Of a stretch of DNA of 20,184 bases, positions 13,772 to 20,184 are shown piece by piece. The translations under genes and the position numbers were made by a program. The notes under the pieces were generated by a model. The model ran no database searches and was not told the DNA's origin. It was given only the letters and a program-made list of their open reading frames with translations. Origin of the DNA: Myxococcales bacterium UBA1238 (lineage in GTDB: Bacteria > Myxococcota_A > Bradymonadia > UBA7976 > UBA1532); assembly GCA_002309015.1 (NCBI GenBank), contig DBWM01000069.1, positions 770 to 20,953 of the forward strand. Reading direction: 5' to 3'. How positions within the stretch are numbered: position 1 is the first letter of the stretch; each line of letters begins with the position of its first letter.

Positions 13772-13775
13772 AGCC
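13749..13775. terminator. Hairpin between convergent rpn module and lipoprotein
   Basis: GGCTTCAG (13749-13756) and CTGAAGCC (13768-13775) form a perfect 8-bp stem around an 11-nt loop. It lies between the plus-strand rpn module and the minus-strand lipoprotein gene that ends at 13801. Neither side has a T-tract, so termination is inferred from position only. GAAGCCGGCTTC at 13743-13754 is an overlapping perfect palindrome. Confidence 0.3.
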
Positions 13776-13800
13776 TCCGGCGGGGCTGCGCGCTTACAAA

Positions 13801-14343
13801 TTACAGGTTCTTATATTTCGGGCGATAGCTATCGAGGTACTCGTTCAGTTTGTTGAAATCCACCGGCTGGCCATCCGCGTCTACTTTTTCCTGCAGTTTA
13901 CTCATGCAGCTCTGTCGGGCAGAGATCTCTTTATCGCAAGGCATCTTGCTTGCATTCTCATTCATACATTTATCGTGGGACGTCTCTTTTTCACATTTGT
14001 CCGCAGTCTTGTTGCAGCATTCATCGATGGCGGCCTGATACGCGTCATCCTGTGCATCCAGATGGCCCTCATCCAGATCGTAGTTGCAGGCGTGATCCTG
14101 AATCAGCTCGTCTTTGCAGAAGGGCAGTCCGTTCATCTCTTCGATACAAAGCTTGTTGGCCGCTTTGATCTGTGACTTTGACGCTTCGTCCGCATTGAAG
14201 TCCATTTCGATTTGATTGGTTCCCGAAAGCGAGACCGCGTAACTGCACGCTTTTTCGACGTCATCCATACCGTCGCCGTCGCTGCCACATCCCAATGAAC
14301 CGAGAGCGAGAAGAACACAGGGGAGAAGGAATAAAGTTTTCAT
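13801..14343 (-). CDS. Small Cys-rich lipoprotein
   Basis: A 180-residue predicted lipoprotein of no family I recognise. The start is ATG 14343-14341; a GTG directly before it (14346) is also possible and adds one residue. There is no strong Shine-Dalgarno. The signal is short and typical, MKTLFLLP then hydrophobic, ending S-L-G-C19, followed by a Gly/Asp linker (GSDGDGMDD). The mature part is acidic and has ten cysteines (33, 66, 76, 86, 109, 110, 117, 126, 136, 146), an even number that would suit disulfides in the periplasm or outside. The spacing near the end (C117, C126, C136, C146) is almost regular. It lies between the rpn module and paralogue B but does not share their upstream element. 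Function unknown. Confidence 0.85.
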   Translation of the reverse strand: MKTLFLLPCVLLALGSLGCGSDGDGMDDVEKACSYAVSLSGTNQIEMDFNADEASKSQIKAANKLCIEEMNGLPFCKDELIQDHACNYDLDEGHLDAQDDAYQAAIDECCNKTADKCEKETSHDKCMNENASKMPCDKEISARQSCMSKLQEKVDADGQPVDFNKLNEYLDSYRPKYKNL

Positions 14344-14683
14344 CACAAAAAACTTTCTAAGATCTGCAGGTTTGCAGGCTACATGTAAAAAAATGCAAAA
14401 GCATTAATCCGAACAGCGCGCAGTATGCACAGGAGGCCGTTTGGGATCAACCTGATTCCCCAAAAATGATGCTGAGCGCATTCGAAGTGAGGAGAATTTA
14501 AAAAAATCGGCGCCGCAGAAGAGCGTTCACTCTTCGATATCGACGGGATCGCTCTCTTCGGGCTTTGCGCGGCTTGATCGCGATCTTTTGAGTTTTGATG
14601 CGGGACGCCGAACGGTGAAATCAAGTCCCAAAGTTCTCATTAAACGGCGGATCGAGAAGCGCTTTGCGGGGAATGAGGGCTCA
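14344..14683. other. Intergenic region with an unassigned minus-strand frame
   Basis: About 340 nt between the Cys-rich lipoprotein and paralogue B, both on the minus strand. AATGC, AAAA, GCATT at 14392-14405 is a small hairpin in the promoter area of the lipoprotein. On the minus strand a frame stays open from inside the 3' end of paralogue B to TGA at 14529-14527, with an ATG at 14640 that gives 37 basic-then-acidic residues ending DPVDIEE. It has no signal I trust and may be a frameshifted former extension of a gene. I see nothing else. Confidence 0.5.
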
Positions 14684-15085
14684 TCACCTGTGATGGCCGC
14701 GATGGTGGCTTGAGGGATCCCAGCAGGTCACCTTTCCGTAATTGTCCAGCATGCAGGTTCCGCTGGGGGTCTGCGCGCAATGGCCGTGACCGTAATTGTC
14801 CTTCATGCAGTGGTAGCCAAAAACGACCTGGCCATAGTTGTCTTTCAGATACTCGATCGTTTGACGGATGCCCTGTGCGGGATCCGCGCAATGAATCTTG
14901 CCGTAATTGTCGAGGACGCAGGCACCGTAAGGGGTTTGCGCGCAATGGGCATGACCGTAATTGTCGAGGGCGCAGCTGAATCCGCAGGTGACGCTGCCGT
15001 AGTTATCCCGAAGGCATTCTGCCCCCAGGGCATTCGCGCTGATCAGGCCGGCCAACAAGAAGAAAAGGGTAGTGATCGCTTTCAT
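14684..15085 (-). CDS. Secreted NYG-repeat protein (paralogue B)
   Basis: Exported protein of 133 residues, paralogue of the protein at 11333-11842. ATG 15085-15083 has GGAGG 5 nt upstream and starts a Sec signal (1 to about 22). Six D-N-Y-G motifs start at 27, 41, 59, 82, 96 and 114; the spacings 14, 18, 23, 14, 18 are exactly those of paralogue A, and the fourth motif again ends in Phe rather than Cys. Other conserved parts include C-G-F-x-C, G-Y-H-C-M, the A-x-T-P-x-G-A-C loop and the start E-C-L. Where A has R/N/D-x-F-G-E-V, B has D-N-Y-G in all six repeats. The tail is short but His-rich (SSHHRGHHR). The five nucleotides before the Shine-Dalgarno and a 30-nt element upstream are also shared. 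Function unknown; the His tail and cysteines suggest metal binding or cross-linking at the envelope. Confidence 0.87.
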   Translation of the reverse strand: MKAITTLFFLLAGLISANALGAECLRDNYGSVTCGFSCALDNYGHAHCAQTPYGACVLDNYGKIHCADPAQGIRQTIEYLKDNYGQVVFGYHCMKDNYGHGHCAQTPSGTCMLDNYGKVTCWDPSSHHRGHHR

Positions 15086-15142
15086 GACAACCTCCAATCT
15101 ATCAAATATGATGGCGGCACAGACGCACGAAGCCCGAAAGCC

Positions 15143-15172
15143 TTCATTGCAAGATATGAGGAGTTGTATCAA
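15143..15172 (-). promoter_or_regulatory. Conserved upstream element of paralogue B
   Basis: Partner of the element at 11910-11939: same length, 24 of 30 positions identical, with TTGATACAA at the 5' edge and TTGCAATGAA at the 3' edge on the minus strand. It lies 58 nt upstream of the start codon, in the 120-nt gap after the large Calx-beta-like lipoprotein gene, so paralogue B probably has its own promoter. Confidence 0.5.
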
Positions 15173-15205
15173 AAATTGCGGATGGGAGATGCCGCGCGGC
15201 CGGGA

Positions 15206-17944
15206 TCAGGGATCGAGTTCGGTGGGATGGTAGAGGTAGGAGAGCGTGGCGTTGCCGCTGGCGGTGAAATAGAGCGCGGTCGCTTTGCAGGAGATCGTCG
15301 CGCTGCCGCTTACGGTGCCTTCGTTTGAAGAGAGGCATCGACGGGAGATGATGCCGGTCCATTGATGGCTCCAGTTGTTCGATGCTTCGAGCGTGTGGGA
15401 ACCGTTCATGTAGACGTCGCTGCTCTCGCAGGTGAGGGTGACGCTTTCCTGACCGTAGGTTGGGCGGTTGCCGGAGGAGAGGGAGAAGTTGCAGGTTGCA
15501 GTCCCCACCCCAGCGGAGCAGGCGGCGACGCCGGTGCAGGAAATCGAGAGCGTCCTCTGTACGGGCACCGCTTCCTCGTCATCCTCTACGGAGAAAACCA
15601 GCGATGTGGCCGTCTGGCCGTCAAAGTTGCTGTCTTCGCTCGAGGCCGTCAGGGTAATCGTCGCATCGTTGTTCAAATTGATCGCGCTGTCGTCTACGGC
15701 ATAGATGTAGATCTGCTGCGCCTGATCCCAGTTCCCGGAGGAGAAGGTGAAGCTTGCCGAGGCTGCGGGCGTTGCGTTTGCAGCGTTTGAGACTCTGATC
15801 CGCGATGCATCGGACGAGGCTGCCGTGACGGTGACCCCATTGCCCGGGATCGAGAGGAGCTTAAAGGCCATCGTCGCCGGCGTCGCTGCGGTCTTTTCTG
15901 AAAGCTGCGTCTTGCTCGGCGCTTCAACGCTGAATCCCGCCTGGTCGACATCGACGATCTGAAGCCTGGCACTCGCTTTTTTGCCATCGTAGTTCGGATC
16001 GTCGGAGCTCGCCTCGGCGGTGAGCAGGAAGGGGATCGGGTTTCGGCGGTCGACCCTCTGATCCCAGATCGCAGAATAGGTGAGGGTCTGGTGATCTCTG
16101 AAATCCGATGGGGTGAAGGTCATCTGCTCGGGCAGGATCCAGAGATGCTCGAGGCCGTCGTTGCCTGCAACGTTTCGCATGCCGAAGTTCAGAGTCACGT
16201 CGCTCGAAGGGGCTGCATCGAGGTGGATCGACATCGAGCCGGACGTTCGGTATTCGCCCGATTTTTCAGCGATGGTGGAAGGATTTAATTCAAAGCCTAC
16301 GATCTGATATGCGTTGACGTCCTCATTGATTCCGGAAATGCTGAGCGTTTTTCCATCGTAGCCGCTCAACGCTTCCGCATCGTCTGAGCTTGCGACGAGC
16401 TGCAATTCGCAGGCCTGATCGCCATCTACGGCCCTGTCATCGACACCTTTGATCTCGATCTTCTGAGGTTCGCTGTAATTCGCCGCTGTAAAGGCGAGGG
16501 TGATCTGATCGGTCGTCTCCGTTCCCGAAAGCAGCGCGCATTCCGTCGCGGGCGCGATCGTCGCGGTCACCGTCATCGGGGCCGAAGGTGCAAAAGAGAG
16601 ATGGAGATTCACCTCCGCCGGGCTGCCCGATTCCCGAACGGTGAAGCTGTTGACATCGGTCAAAAGACTCGGGCTGTCGTTGTCGATGTTGATGAGATGG
16701 AGAACTGTGGGGCCGATGTCATACCATGGATTCCCTTCACTTCCGTTATGGAGGGACAGCACGAGCTGATAGCCATGGGCAGAGCCGTTTGCGACCGGGC
16801 CGTCGTCAAGTCCGGTCACCGTAATCGTTTGATCTTCATTCCAGCAGGGGAATGCGGCACCATTACATTTTGAACTTTCAAAGAAGGTCAGCGTGTCTTT
16901 GTCGACCGTCGCATAGGGCGTCGTCGAACCGTCGTCATTCTGAAGCGTCACATCGAAGTAATGGCGGTCTGATGAGACAGGGTTTGCAGATAGATGGACC
17001 GAAATCGTGACGCTGTCCCCATCTTCGCTCGTATTCATCGATTCGGGAAGCGTGAAGATCAGCTGCGCTTTGTCTGATTCAAAGAGCATCAGATCATCAA
17101 TTCTGGCTTCTATGCCATCGAACGCCGTGTTTTCGGAAGATGTCTTAAAAGAAAGAAAGAGATTGCGATCGTAAAAGATGTAATGATCGGACTCTTCGGT
17201 CTCAAAGCGGCATTCAAAATCGACGCCATCAGATGCGTTTTCGGCGTTCAGAACCGCGCGCTCGCCCGAAGCCGGCCTGCAGACGACCTTCTGATCCTCG
17301 GTTTCATTGTTCCTCTTGCCGTGAGAGGCATCCGCAGTGATTTCGACCTCGCCTGCGCGCGGGACAGGGCTGAGCGAGAGATGGACGGTCAGGCTGTCTG
17401 AGCCATCGTCGTGAATCCCCGTCACATCATCCAGGACTTCCGCAATCAGCTCCGCTTCGATTGGGCGGCATTCGCTTCCTTCAAAACAGGCCTCATCAAT
17501 CGTGCAAATCGACTCCCCGCAGCAGATTTCGCCCGGATTTTCAGCCTCGCAGGGCGGAGCGGCGTCATCAGCATCGGTCCCGGCGTCAGCGCTTGCATCT
17601 TCAGCATCGGCGTCAGCGTCATCGGCGTCGGTTTCGGCATCTTCAGCATCGGCGTCATCGGCGTCGGTTTCGGCATCTTCAGCATCGGCGTCATCGGCGT
17701 CGGTTTCTGCGTCGGTTTCAGCATCGGTTTCAGCATCGGCGTCGGTTTCGACATCGGCGTCAGCGCTTGCGTCCGCTTCGGCGTCGCGCCCGACTGCGCT
17801 GTCTGCTTTTGAGGTTTCGGAATCCTTCGTTTCACCCTCTTCGGCATCGATTTCGGCATCGATCGCTGATGAACTGCCGTCACATCCGAAGCCCCAGGCT
17901 GCGAGGGCCAGAAACAGAGGGTTCATGCCTTTTGGAAAAGCCAT
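15206..17944 (-). CDS. Large lipoprotein, acidic stalk and Calx-beta-like domains
   Basis: A 912-residue predicted surface lipoprotein. ATG 17944 is preferred: AAGGAG at 17950-17955 is 5 nt upstream and the signal peptide ends F-G-C21; the frame opens 42 codons earlier without such signals. After a Ser-rich start comes a stalk of Asp/Ala/Glu repeats (about 50-128), including nearly perfect 36-nt DNA repeats (17617-17720) coding a 12-residue acidic unit. A small Cys-rich part follows (about 130-150). Then come about five beta-sandwich segments of 110-130 residues that resemble Calx-beta/cadherin-like domains; three end with the recurring signature S-S-[DE]-D-x-x-[YF]-D-G-[KQ]. The last about 120 residues form a distinct Cys-containing beta domain. 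No catalytic motif is seen. An adhesin-like or calcium-binding stalk protein is likely. Its upstream region has a promoter-like pair and a strong dyad. Confidence 0.85.
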   Translation of the reverse strand: MAFPKGMNPLFLALAAWGFGCDGSSSAIDAEIDAEEGETKDSETSKADSAVGRDAEADASADADVETDADAETDAETDAETDADDADAEDAETDADDADAEDAETDADDADADAEDASADAGTDADDAAPPCEAENPGEICCGESICTIDEACFEGSECRPIEAELIAEVLDDVTGIHDDGSDSLTVHLSLSPVPRAGEVEITADASHGKRNNETEDQKVVCRPASGERAVLNAENASDGVDFECRFETEESDHYIFYDRNLFLSFKTSSENTAFDGIEARIDDLMLFESDKAQLIFTLPESMNTSEDGDSVTISVHLSANPVSSDRHYFDVTLQNDDGSTTPYATVDKDTLTFFESSKCNGAAFPCWNEDQTITVTGLDDGPVANGSAHGYQLVLSLHNGSEGNPWYDIGPTVLHLINIDNDSPSLLTDVNSFTVRESGSPAEVNLHLSFAPSAPMTVTATIAPATECALLSGTETTDQITLAFTAANYSEPQKIEIKGVDDRAVDGDQACELQLVASSDDAEALSGYDGKTLSISGINEDVNAYQIVGFELNPSTIAEKSGEYRTSGSMSIHLDAAPSSDVTLNFGMRNVAGNDGLEHLWILPEQMTFTPSDFRDHQTLTYSAIWDQRVDRRNPIPFLLTAEASSDDPNYDGKKASARLQIVDVDQAGFSVEAPSKTQLSEKTAATPATMAFKLLSIPGNGVTVTAASSDASRIRVSNAANATPAASASFTFSSGNWDQAQQIYIYAVDDSAINLNNDATITLTASSEDSNFDGQTATSLVFSVEDDEEAVPVQRTLSISCTGVAACSAGVGTATCNFSLSSGNRPTYGQESVTLTCESSDVYMNGSHTLEASNNWSHQWTGIISRRCLSSNEGTVSGSATISCKATALYFTASGNATLSYLYHPTELDP

Positions 17945-17974
17945 ATGGGCTCCTTTCCAGTCAGATTCGGGCTT

Positions 17975-18004
17975 TCTATATAAATGCACCGCCTGCGGAG
18001 ACAA
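17975..18004 (-). promoter_or_regulatory. Sigma-70-like promoter for the large lipoprotein
   Basis: On the minus strand, TTGTCT at 18004-17999 and TATAGA at 17980-17975 are separated by 18 bp, each with four of six consensus bases. The -10 lies about 30 nt before the ATG at 17944, a usual leader length. Confidence 0.4.
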
Positions 18005-18028
18005 GCGTTTTGCATCCGCAGGCGATGC
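17986..18028. promoter_or_regulatory. 14-nt inverted repeat flanking the -35 (operator candidate)
   Basis: GCACCGCCTGCGGA (17986-17999) and TCCGCAGGCGATGC (18015-18028) pair at 13 of 14 positions with a 15-nt spacer. One arm occupies the -35/-10 spacer and the other lies just upstream of the -35 of the proposed promoter. The dyad lies upstream of the predicted transcript start, so it is more likely a protein-binding site than an RNA hairpin. Confidence 0.5.
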
Positions 18029-18129
18029 GGTCGTCGCGCGTGGTCGCATAACTGTTGTTTTCCTTTGCAACTTTTTTTAATAGGCAATGAATTTCCAGTT
18101 CGATAAGCCGTCAAGGCACGGTTTGTCTT

Positions 18130-18156
18130 TTTCCAGTGAGTTTTGCTCGCTGGAAA
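18130..18156. promoter_or_regulatory. Hairpin/dyad upstream of the caspase gene
   Basis: TTTCCAGTGAG and CTCGCTGGAAA form an 11-bp stem (one G-T wobble) around the 5-nt loop TTTTG. It lies 70 nt before the caspase start. No T-run follows on the plus strand, so it does not look like a terminator. It may be a binding site or a leader RNA hairpin. Confidence 0.45.
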
Positions 18157-18226
18157 GCGCGAATTTGGTCTGGGGAATGAAAGATTTTTTGGAGCTTTTT
18201 GAGAATTTAAAGGAAAGAGAGGGGAG

Positions 18227-19399
18227 ATGCGCTGCTTTAGAATGATTCAAACGTTACTTTTGGCCTTAATCACGTCCTCCTGTCTGATCGGTACGGCCTC
18301 GGCTGAGCGAAACGTCTTCTATCCCGACGTCAATGAACCCTTACGAACCGGCGAGGATGCGGCCCATGACGCGGCGGTCGTGATCTCGATCGAGCATTAT
18401 CCGCTTTTGGGCGAAGGCTCGACGGTTCCGTTTGCGCATCACGATGGCGACGGGATCGAGAATTTTTTGCTCTATACCCGGGGCGTCAAGCGGGCCAATC
18501 TGCATCGCCTGCAGGATAAGGCGTCTAAAGAAACCATCGAGGATGCGATGGCCGATGCCTTAAAGGAAGCCCGCGGCGGGACCCTCTGGTTTTATTTTGC
18601 GGGTCACGGAGCCGCTTCCAAGACTGAAAAAGGCCAGCTCCTTTTGGGAGCCGATGTCCAGGCTTCCGATAAATCCCTGAATTCCAGATCCATCGATTTG
18701 AAGGATCTTCAGGCGATGGTGAACCGATCCTCCGTGCAGAACGCCGTCTTCATCATCGATGCCTGCAGCGTCGATTTGGGCAAGCGCTTTGCAGCACCGG
18801 TTTCGCTTTCGCTGGCGAACAGCGCAAAGAACATCGTCATTTGGTCGGCCGCCTCGGAAGGCGAAAAATCGGGGCCCTTAAAGAACAGCGCTCACGGCGC
18901 CTTCACTTACGCTGTTTTGGGTGCTTTGAGAGGCTGGGCCGATGGCGAGATTGCCGGAAAGCGCGACGGCAGCGTCGATGTAAACGAAGCTCAGGCCTTT
19001 ACAGCGCGCTTTTTAAAGGAACAGGACATCCGCGATCAAAACCCGAAGCTTTTGACCACGGGCAACCTCGTTTTGAGCTCATCGGTTTCCGAAAAGATGT
19101 CGGATTTGTCGTTTTCCTCCAGCGAAGCAGCAAAAGCCTATCAAAGCAGTCAGGCGAACTACCTGAGCACTACGGCTGTGGCTGAACCGGAGAGCGGCAA
19201 GAGCAGGCATTACGTTCTCGCAACCCTCACAACCCTCGCCGGCATCGGCCTTTTGGGCTATGGCACATTCAGCTATTCGGCCGTCATGAGCGATGAGGGA
19301 GACTGGGACAGCACCGCCGAAGGGATCGCCACGGCCTGCAGCGTGACCGGAGGTTTGCTGCTCGTCGGAAGCTATTTCCTCTGGACGCGGGATTTCTAA
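18227..19399 (+). CDS. Exported caspase-like (peptidase C14) protein
   Basis: A 390-residue caspase/metacaspase-fold protein. The N-terminus is a Sec signal (about 1-26, ending TASA-E), which would put the protease outside the cytoplasm. The caspase p20-like core follows: an I-S-I-E-H-Y start (53-58), HHDGDG near 71, the catalytic His127 in FYFAGHGA and the catalytic Cys180 in FIIDAC. Both catalytic residues are present. GAFTYAVLGAL (about 224-234) is a typical later motif of bacterial caspase proteins. The C-terminus has two hydrophobic segments (about 327-350 and 365-387), which may anchor it in the inner membrane. Start 18227 follows a purine-rich tract; an in-frame ATG at 18242 is an alternative with a shorter signal. 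Substrate unknown. Most family members with a known role act in signalling, death or proteolytic switching. Confidence 0.88.
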   Translation: MRCFRMIQTLLLALITSSCLIGTASAERNVFYPDVNEPLRTGEDAAHDAAVVISIEHYPLLGEGSTVPFAHHDGDGIENFLLYTRGVKRANLHRLQDKASKETIEDAMADALKEARGGTLWFYFAGHGAASKTEKGQLLLGADVQASDKSLNSRSIDLKDLQAMVNRSSVQNAVFIIDACSVDLGKRFAAPVSLSLANSAKNIVIWSAASEGEKSGPLKNSAHGAFTYAVLGALRGWADGEIAGKRDGSVDVNEAQAFTARFLKEQDIRDQNPKLLTTGNLVLSSSVSEKMSDLSFSSSEAAKAYQSSQANYLSTTAVAEPESGKSRHYVLATLTTLAGIGLLGYGTFSYSAVMSDEGDWDSTAEGIATACSVTGGLLLVGSYFLWTRDF

Positions 19400-19408
19400 A
19401 GGACTGCA

Positions 19409-19437
19409 GCCCGCAAACCCGTCCTTCGGGCGATTTT
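19409..19437 (+). terminator. Possible terminator after the caspase gene
   Basis: Ten bases after the stop, GCCCG (19409-19413) can pair with CGGGC (19427-19431), or the nearer CCCG (19418-19421) with CGGG around a TCCTT loop. ATTTT follows at 19433-19437. The stem is short and the T-run is only four, so efficiency is doubtful. Confidence 0.4.
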
Positions 19438-19455
19438 AATCTCGTTTCTCAACCC

Positions 19456-19940
19456 CTCTTGCTGTTCGCTGCCATGCTTGCGCTGGTCTGTGTCGGGCAT
19501 TGAGCCGCAAAGACCGATGAGCAAGCCAACGCCAGGCCTGTCCGCAAAGCCGCATATCCGCATCGTGAACAACTCCAGAATCTGATGTCGAAGCCCGTTG
19601 TCCGCCGCTCAAAAAGTGGACGCACATTGAGGCAAATCGAAAAGATTTGTGAATAAAACCAGCCAGAAAGCGTCTGAAAGTTTACTTTGCGTGAGTCACC
19701 GATATGCACTCGATGTTTGAGGGCGCCACTTCGTTCGACCAGCCCCTCGATCGATGGAACATCGCCGCCGTCACCGACATGAACGAGATGTTCAGAGGCG
19801 CGAAAGCGTTCAGCCATTATCCCAAAGGCTGGATCGTGCCCGCGCATGATGCCCGGGAGATGTTCGGCGGCACGAAAGTCGAAGCTGAATCCAAAAAATC
19901 GCCGTTAAACGTTAAAGGCGAGCTCATCCACATGAGGTAA
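19456..19940 (+). pseudogene. Decayed BspA-like (DUF285) surface protein gene
   Basis: The part at 19704-19940 encodes 78 residues with the 26-residue-type BspA/DUF285 signature: V-T-D-M, then MFEGATSFDQPLDRWNIAAV, then a second V-T-D-M with MFRGAKAF. It begins right after an in-frame TGA (19692-19694 region) in the middle of a repeat, so the gene's front is missing from this frame. Upstream in another frame, 19456-19500 reads like a signal peptide (LLLFAAMLALVCVG), then a TGA, then an open stretch to 19656 containing AYPHREQLQNLM, which looks like the usual N-terminal helix of such lipoproteins. I read the whole as one gene broken by a stop and at least one frameshift. The short 78-residue frame could still be translated; its TAA overlaps the Shine-Dalgarno of the next gene. 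Confidence 0.45.
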
Positions 19941-19944
19941 GACC

Positions 19945-20184
19945 ATGAAAAACGCGCTCTTTACAATCGCATCGCTCGCGCTCGTCTGCAGCTGCAACAC
20001 AAAACAGGAAGCGGACAAACCCGCAGCACCGGCCACGCCGCCCGCAGCAGCCAAACCTTCAGCCGCAGCACCAGCCCCGGGCGCTCCAAAAGCCCCATCC
20101 GTTGCACCCGCAGCACCCGCAGTCCCCGCCGCCCCGGCAGCTCCCTCCGCGGCGCCTGCCGCCACGCCCGCCGCAGCACCGGCT
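19945..20184 (+). CDS. Pro/Ala-rich lipoprotein, N-terminal part
   Basis: Incomplete gene that runs off the right edge with 80 codons visible. ATG 19945 has GAGG (19934-19937) 7 nt upstream, and that site overlaps the TAA of the DUF285 frame, suggesting coupling. The product starts with a lipoprotein signal, MKNALFTIASLALVCSC17, and a short charged stretch (NTKQEADK), then a low-complexity run of Pro and Ala with few Ser and Lys through the window end. Such runs make extended spacers in envelope proteins. What domain follows cannot be seen. Confidence 0.8.
   Translation, partial: MKNALFTIASLALVCSCNTKQEADKPAAPATPPAAAKPSAAAPAPGAPKAPSVAPAAPAVPAAPAAPSAAPAATPAAAPA

Larger units (their letters stand above)
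17945..18226. promoter_or_regulatory. Divergent regulatory region, lipoprotein and caspase genes
   Basis: 282 nt between two divergent genes. It holds the promoter and dyad of the lipoprotein (17975-18028), a T-rich stretch near 18068-18078, a hairpin at 18130-18156, and a purine-rich leader with AAAGGAAAGAG shortly before the caspase start. I could not pick a convincing promoter for the caspase gene. Confidence 0.5.

Noticed and set aside
13696..14175. 159-residue plus-strand frame
   Set aside because: It lies mostly antisense to the Cys-rich lipoprotein, which has a signal peptide and lipobox. The hydrophobic look is due to the complement.
14527..14640. 37-residue minus-strand frame ending DPVDIEE
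   Set aside because: No Shine-Dalgarno, no homology I recognise, and the frame runs on from the opposite reading of paralogue B. Mentioned only as a possible remnant.
17461..18051. Arg/His-rich and Ser/Ala-rich plus-strand frames opposite the acidic stalk
   Set aside because: They are complements of the Asp/Ala/Glu codon repeats of the minus-strand lipoprotein.
19449..19847. 132-residue minus-strand frame
   Set aside because: It is antisense to the DUF285 signature at 19704-19850, which is recognisable on the plus strand. It has no signal or domain of its own.

Overview
The window looks like chromosomal DNA from a deltaproteobacterial-type predator or environmental bacterium, most likely Myxococcota. 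The best evidence is the 925-residue surface protein at 6942-9719, which ends in a MYXO-CTERM-like sorting tail (Gly-Cys, hydrophobic helix, then four Arg) and carries MopE-type metal-binding and thrombospondin-3 repeats common in that phylum. Most genes encode exported or envelope proteins: four apparent lipoproteins plus the start of a fifth, two paralogous small secreted repeat proteins, and an exported caspase-like protein. No rRNA, tRNA, CRISPR array or intact insertion sequence was seen. The class assignment is an inference.

Layout: 1-985 is non-coding and repeat-rich, with a degenerate 44-nt tandem repeat, a 71-nt near-perfect hairpin and a dispersed direct repeat. 986-11255 is a plus-strand run: a giant alpha-2-macroglobulin lipoprotein with a thioester, the MYXO-CTERM Cys-rich protein, and a fusion of an RluA-type pseudouridine synthase with an RlmI/RlmK-like methyltransferase. 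11333-15085 is an accessory block. On the minus strand it holds two paralogous secreted proteins built from six [DN]-x-[FY]-G repeats with identical spacing, and a Cys-rich lipoprotein. Between them on the plus strand lies an Rpn (PD-(D/E)XK) nuclease module. 15206-17944 (minus) is a large lipoprotein with an acidic stalk and Calx-beta-like domains. 18227-19399 (plus) is a signal-peptide caspase homologue. The right end holds a decayed BspA-like (DUF285) gene and the start of a Pro/Ala-rich lipoprotein that runs off the window.

The most interesting region is 12038-13771. A small ORF overlaps the rpn start codon. rpn has a well-placed internal Shine-Dalgarno and ATG that would give a 111-residue C-terminal protein. 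That same C-terminal module is duplicated downstream as a free-standing 104-residue ORF and again as a truncated third copy. E. coli Rpn nucleases are reported to be inhibited by C-terminal RpnS proteins made by internal initiation. The arrangement here therefore looks like an Rpn anti-phage toxin-antitoxin whose intragenic antitoxin has been copied out into separate genes. That reading is an inference from sequence. The second standout is the pair of [DN]-x-[FY]-G proteins, in which all repeats within each paralogue have been homogenised to a different motif, and which share a 30-nt upstream element.
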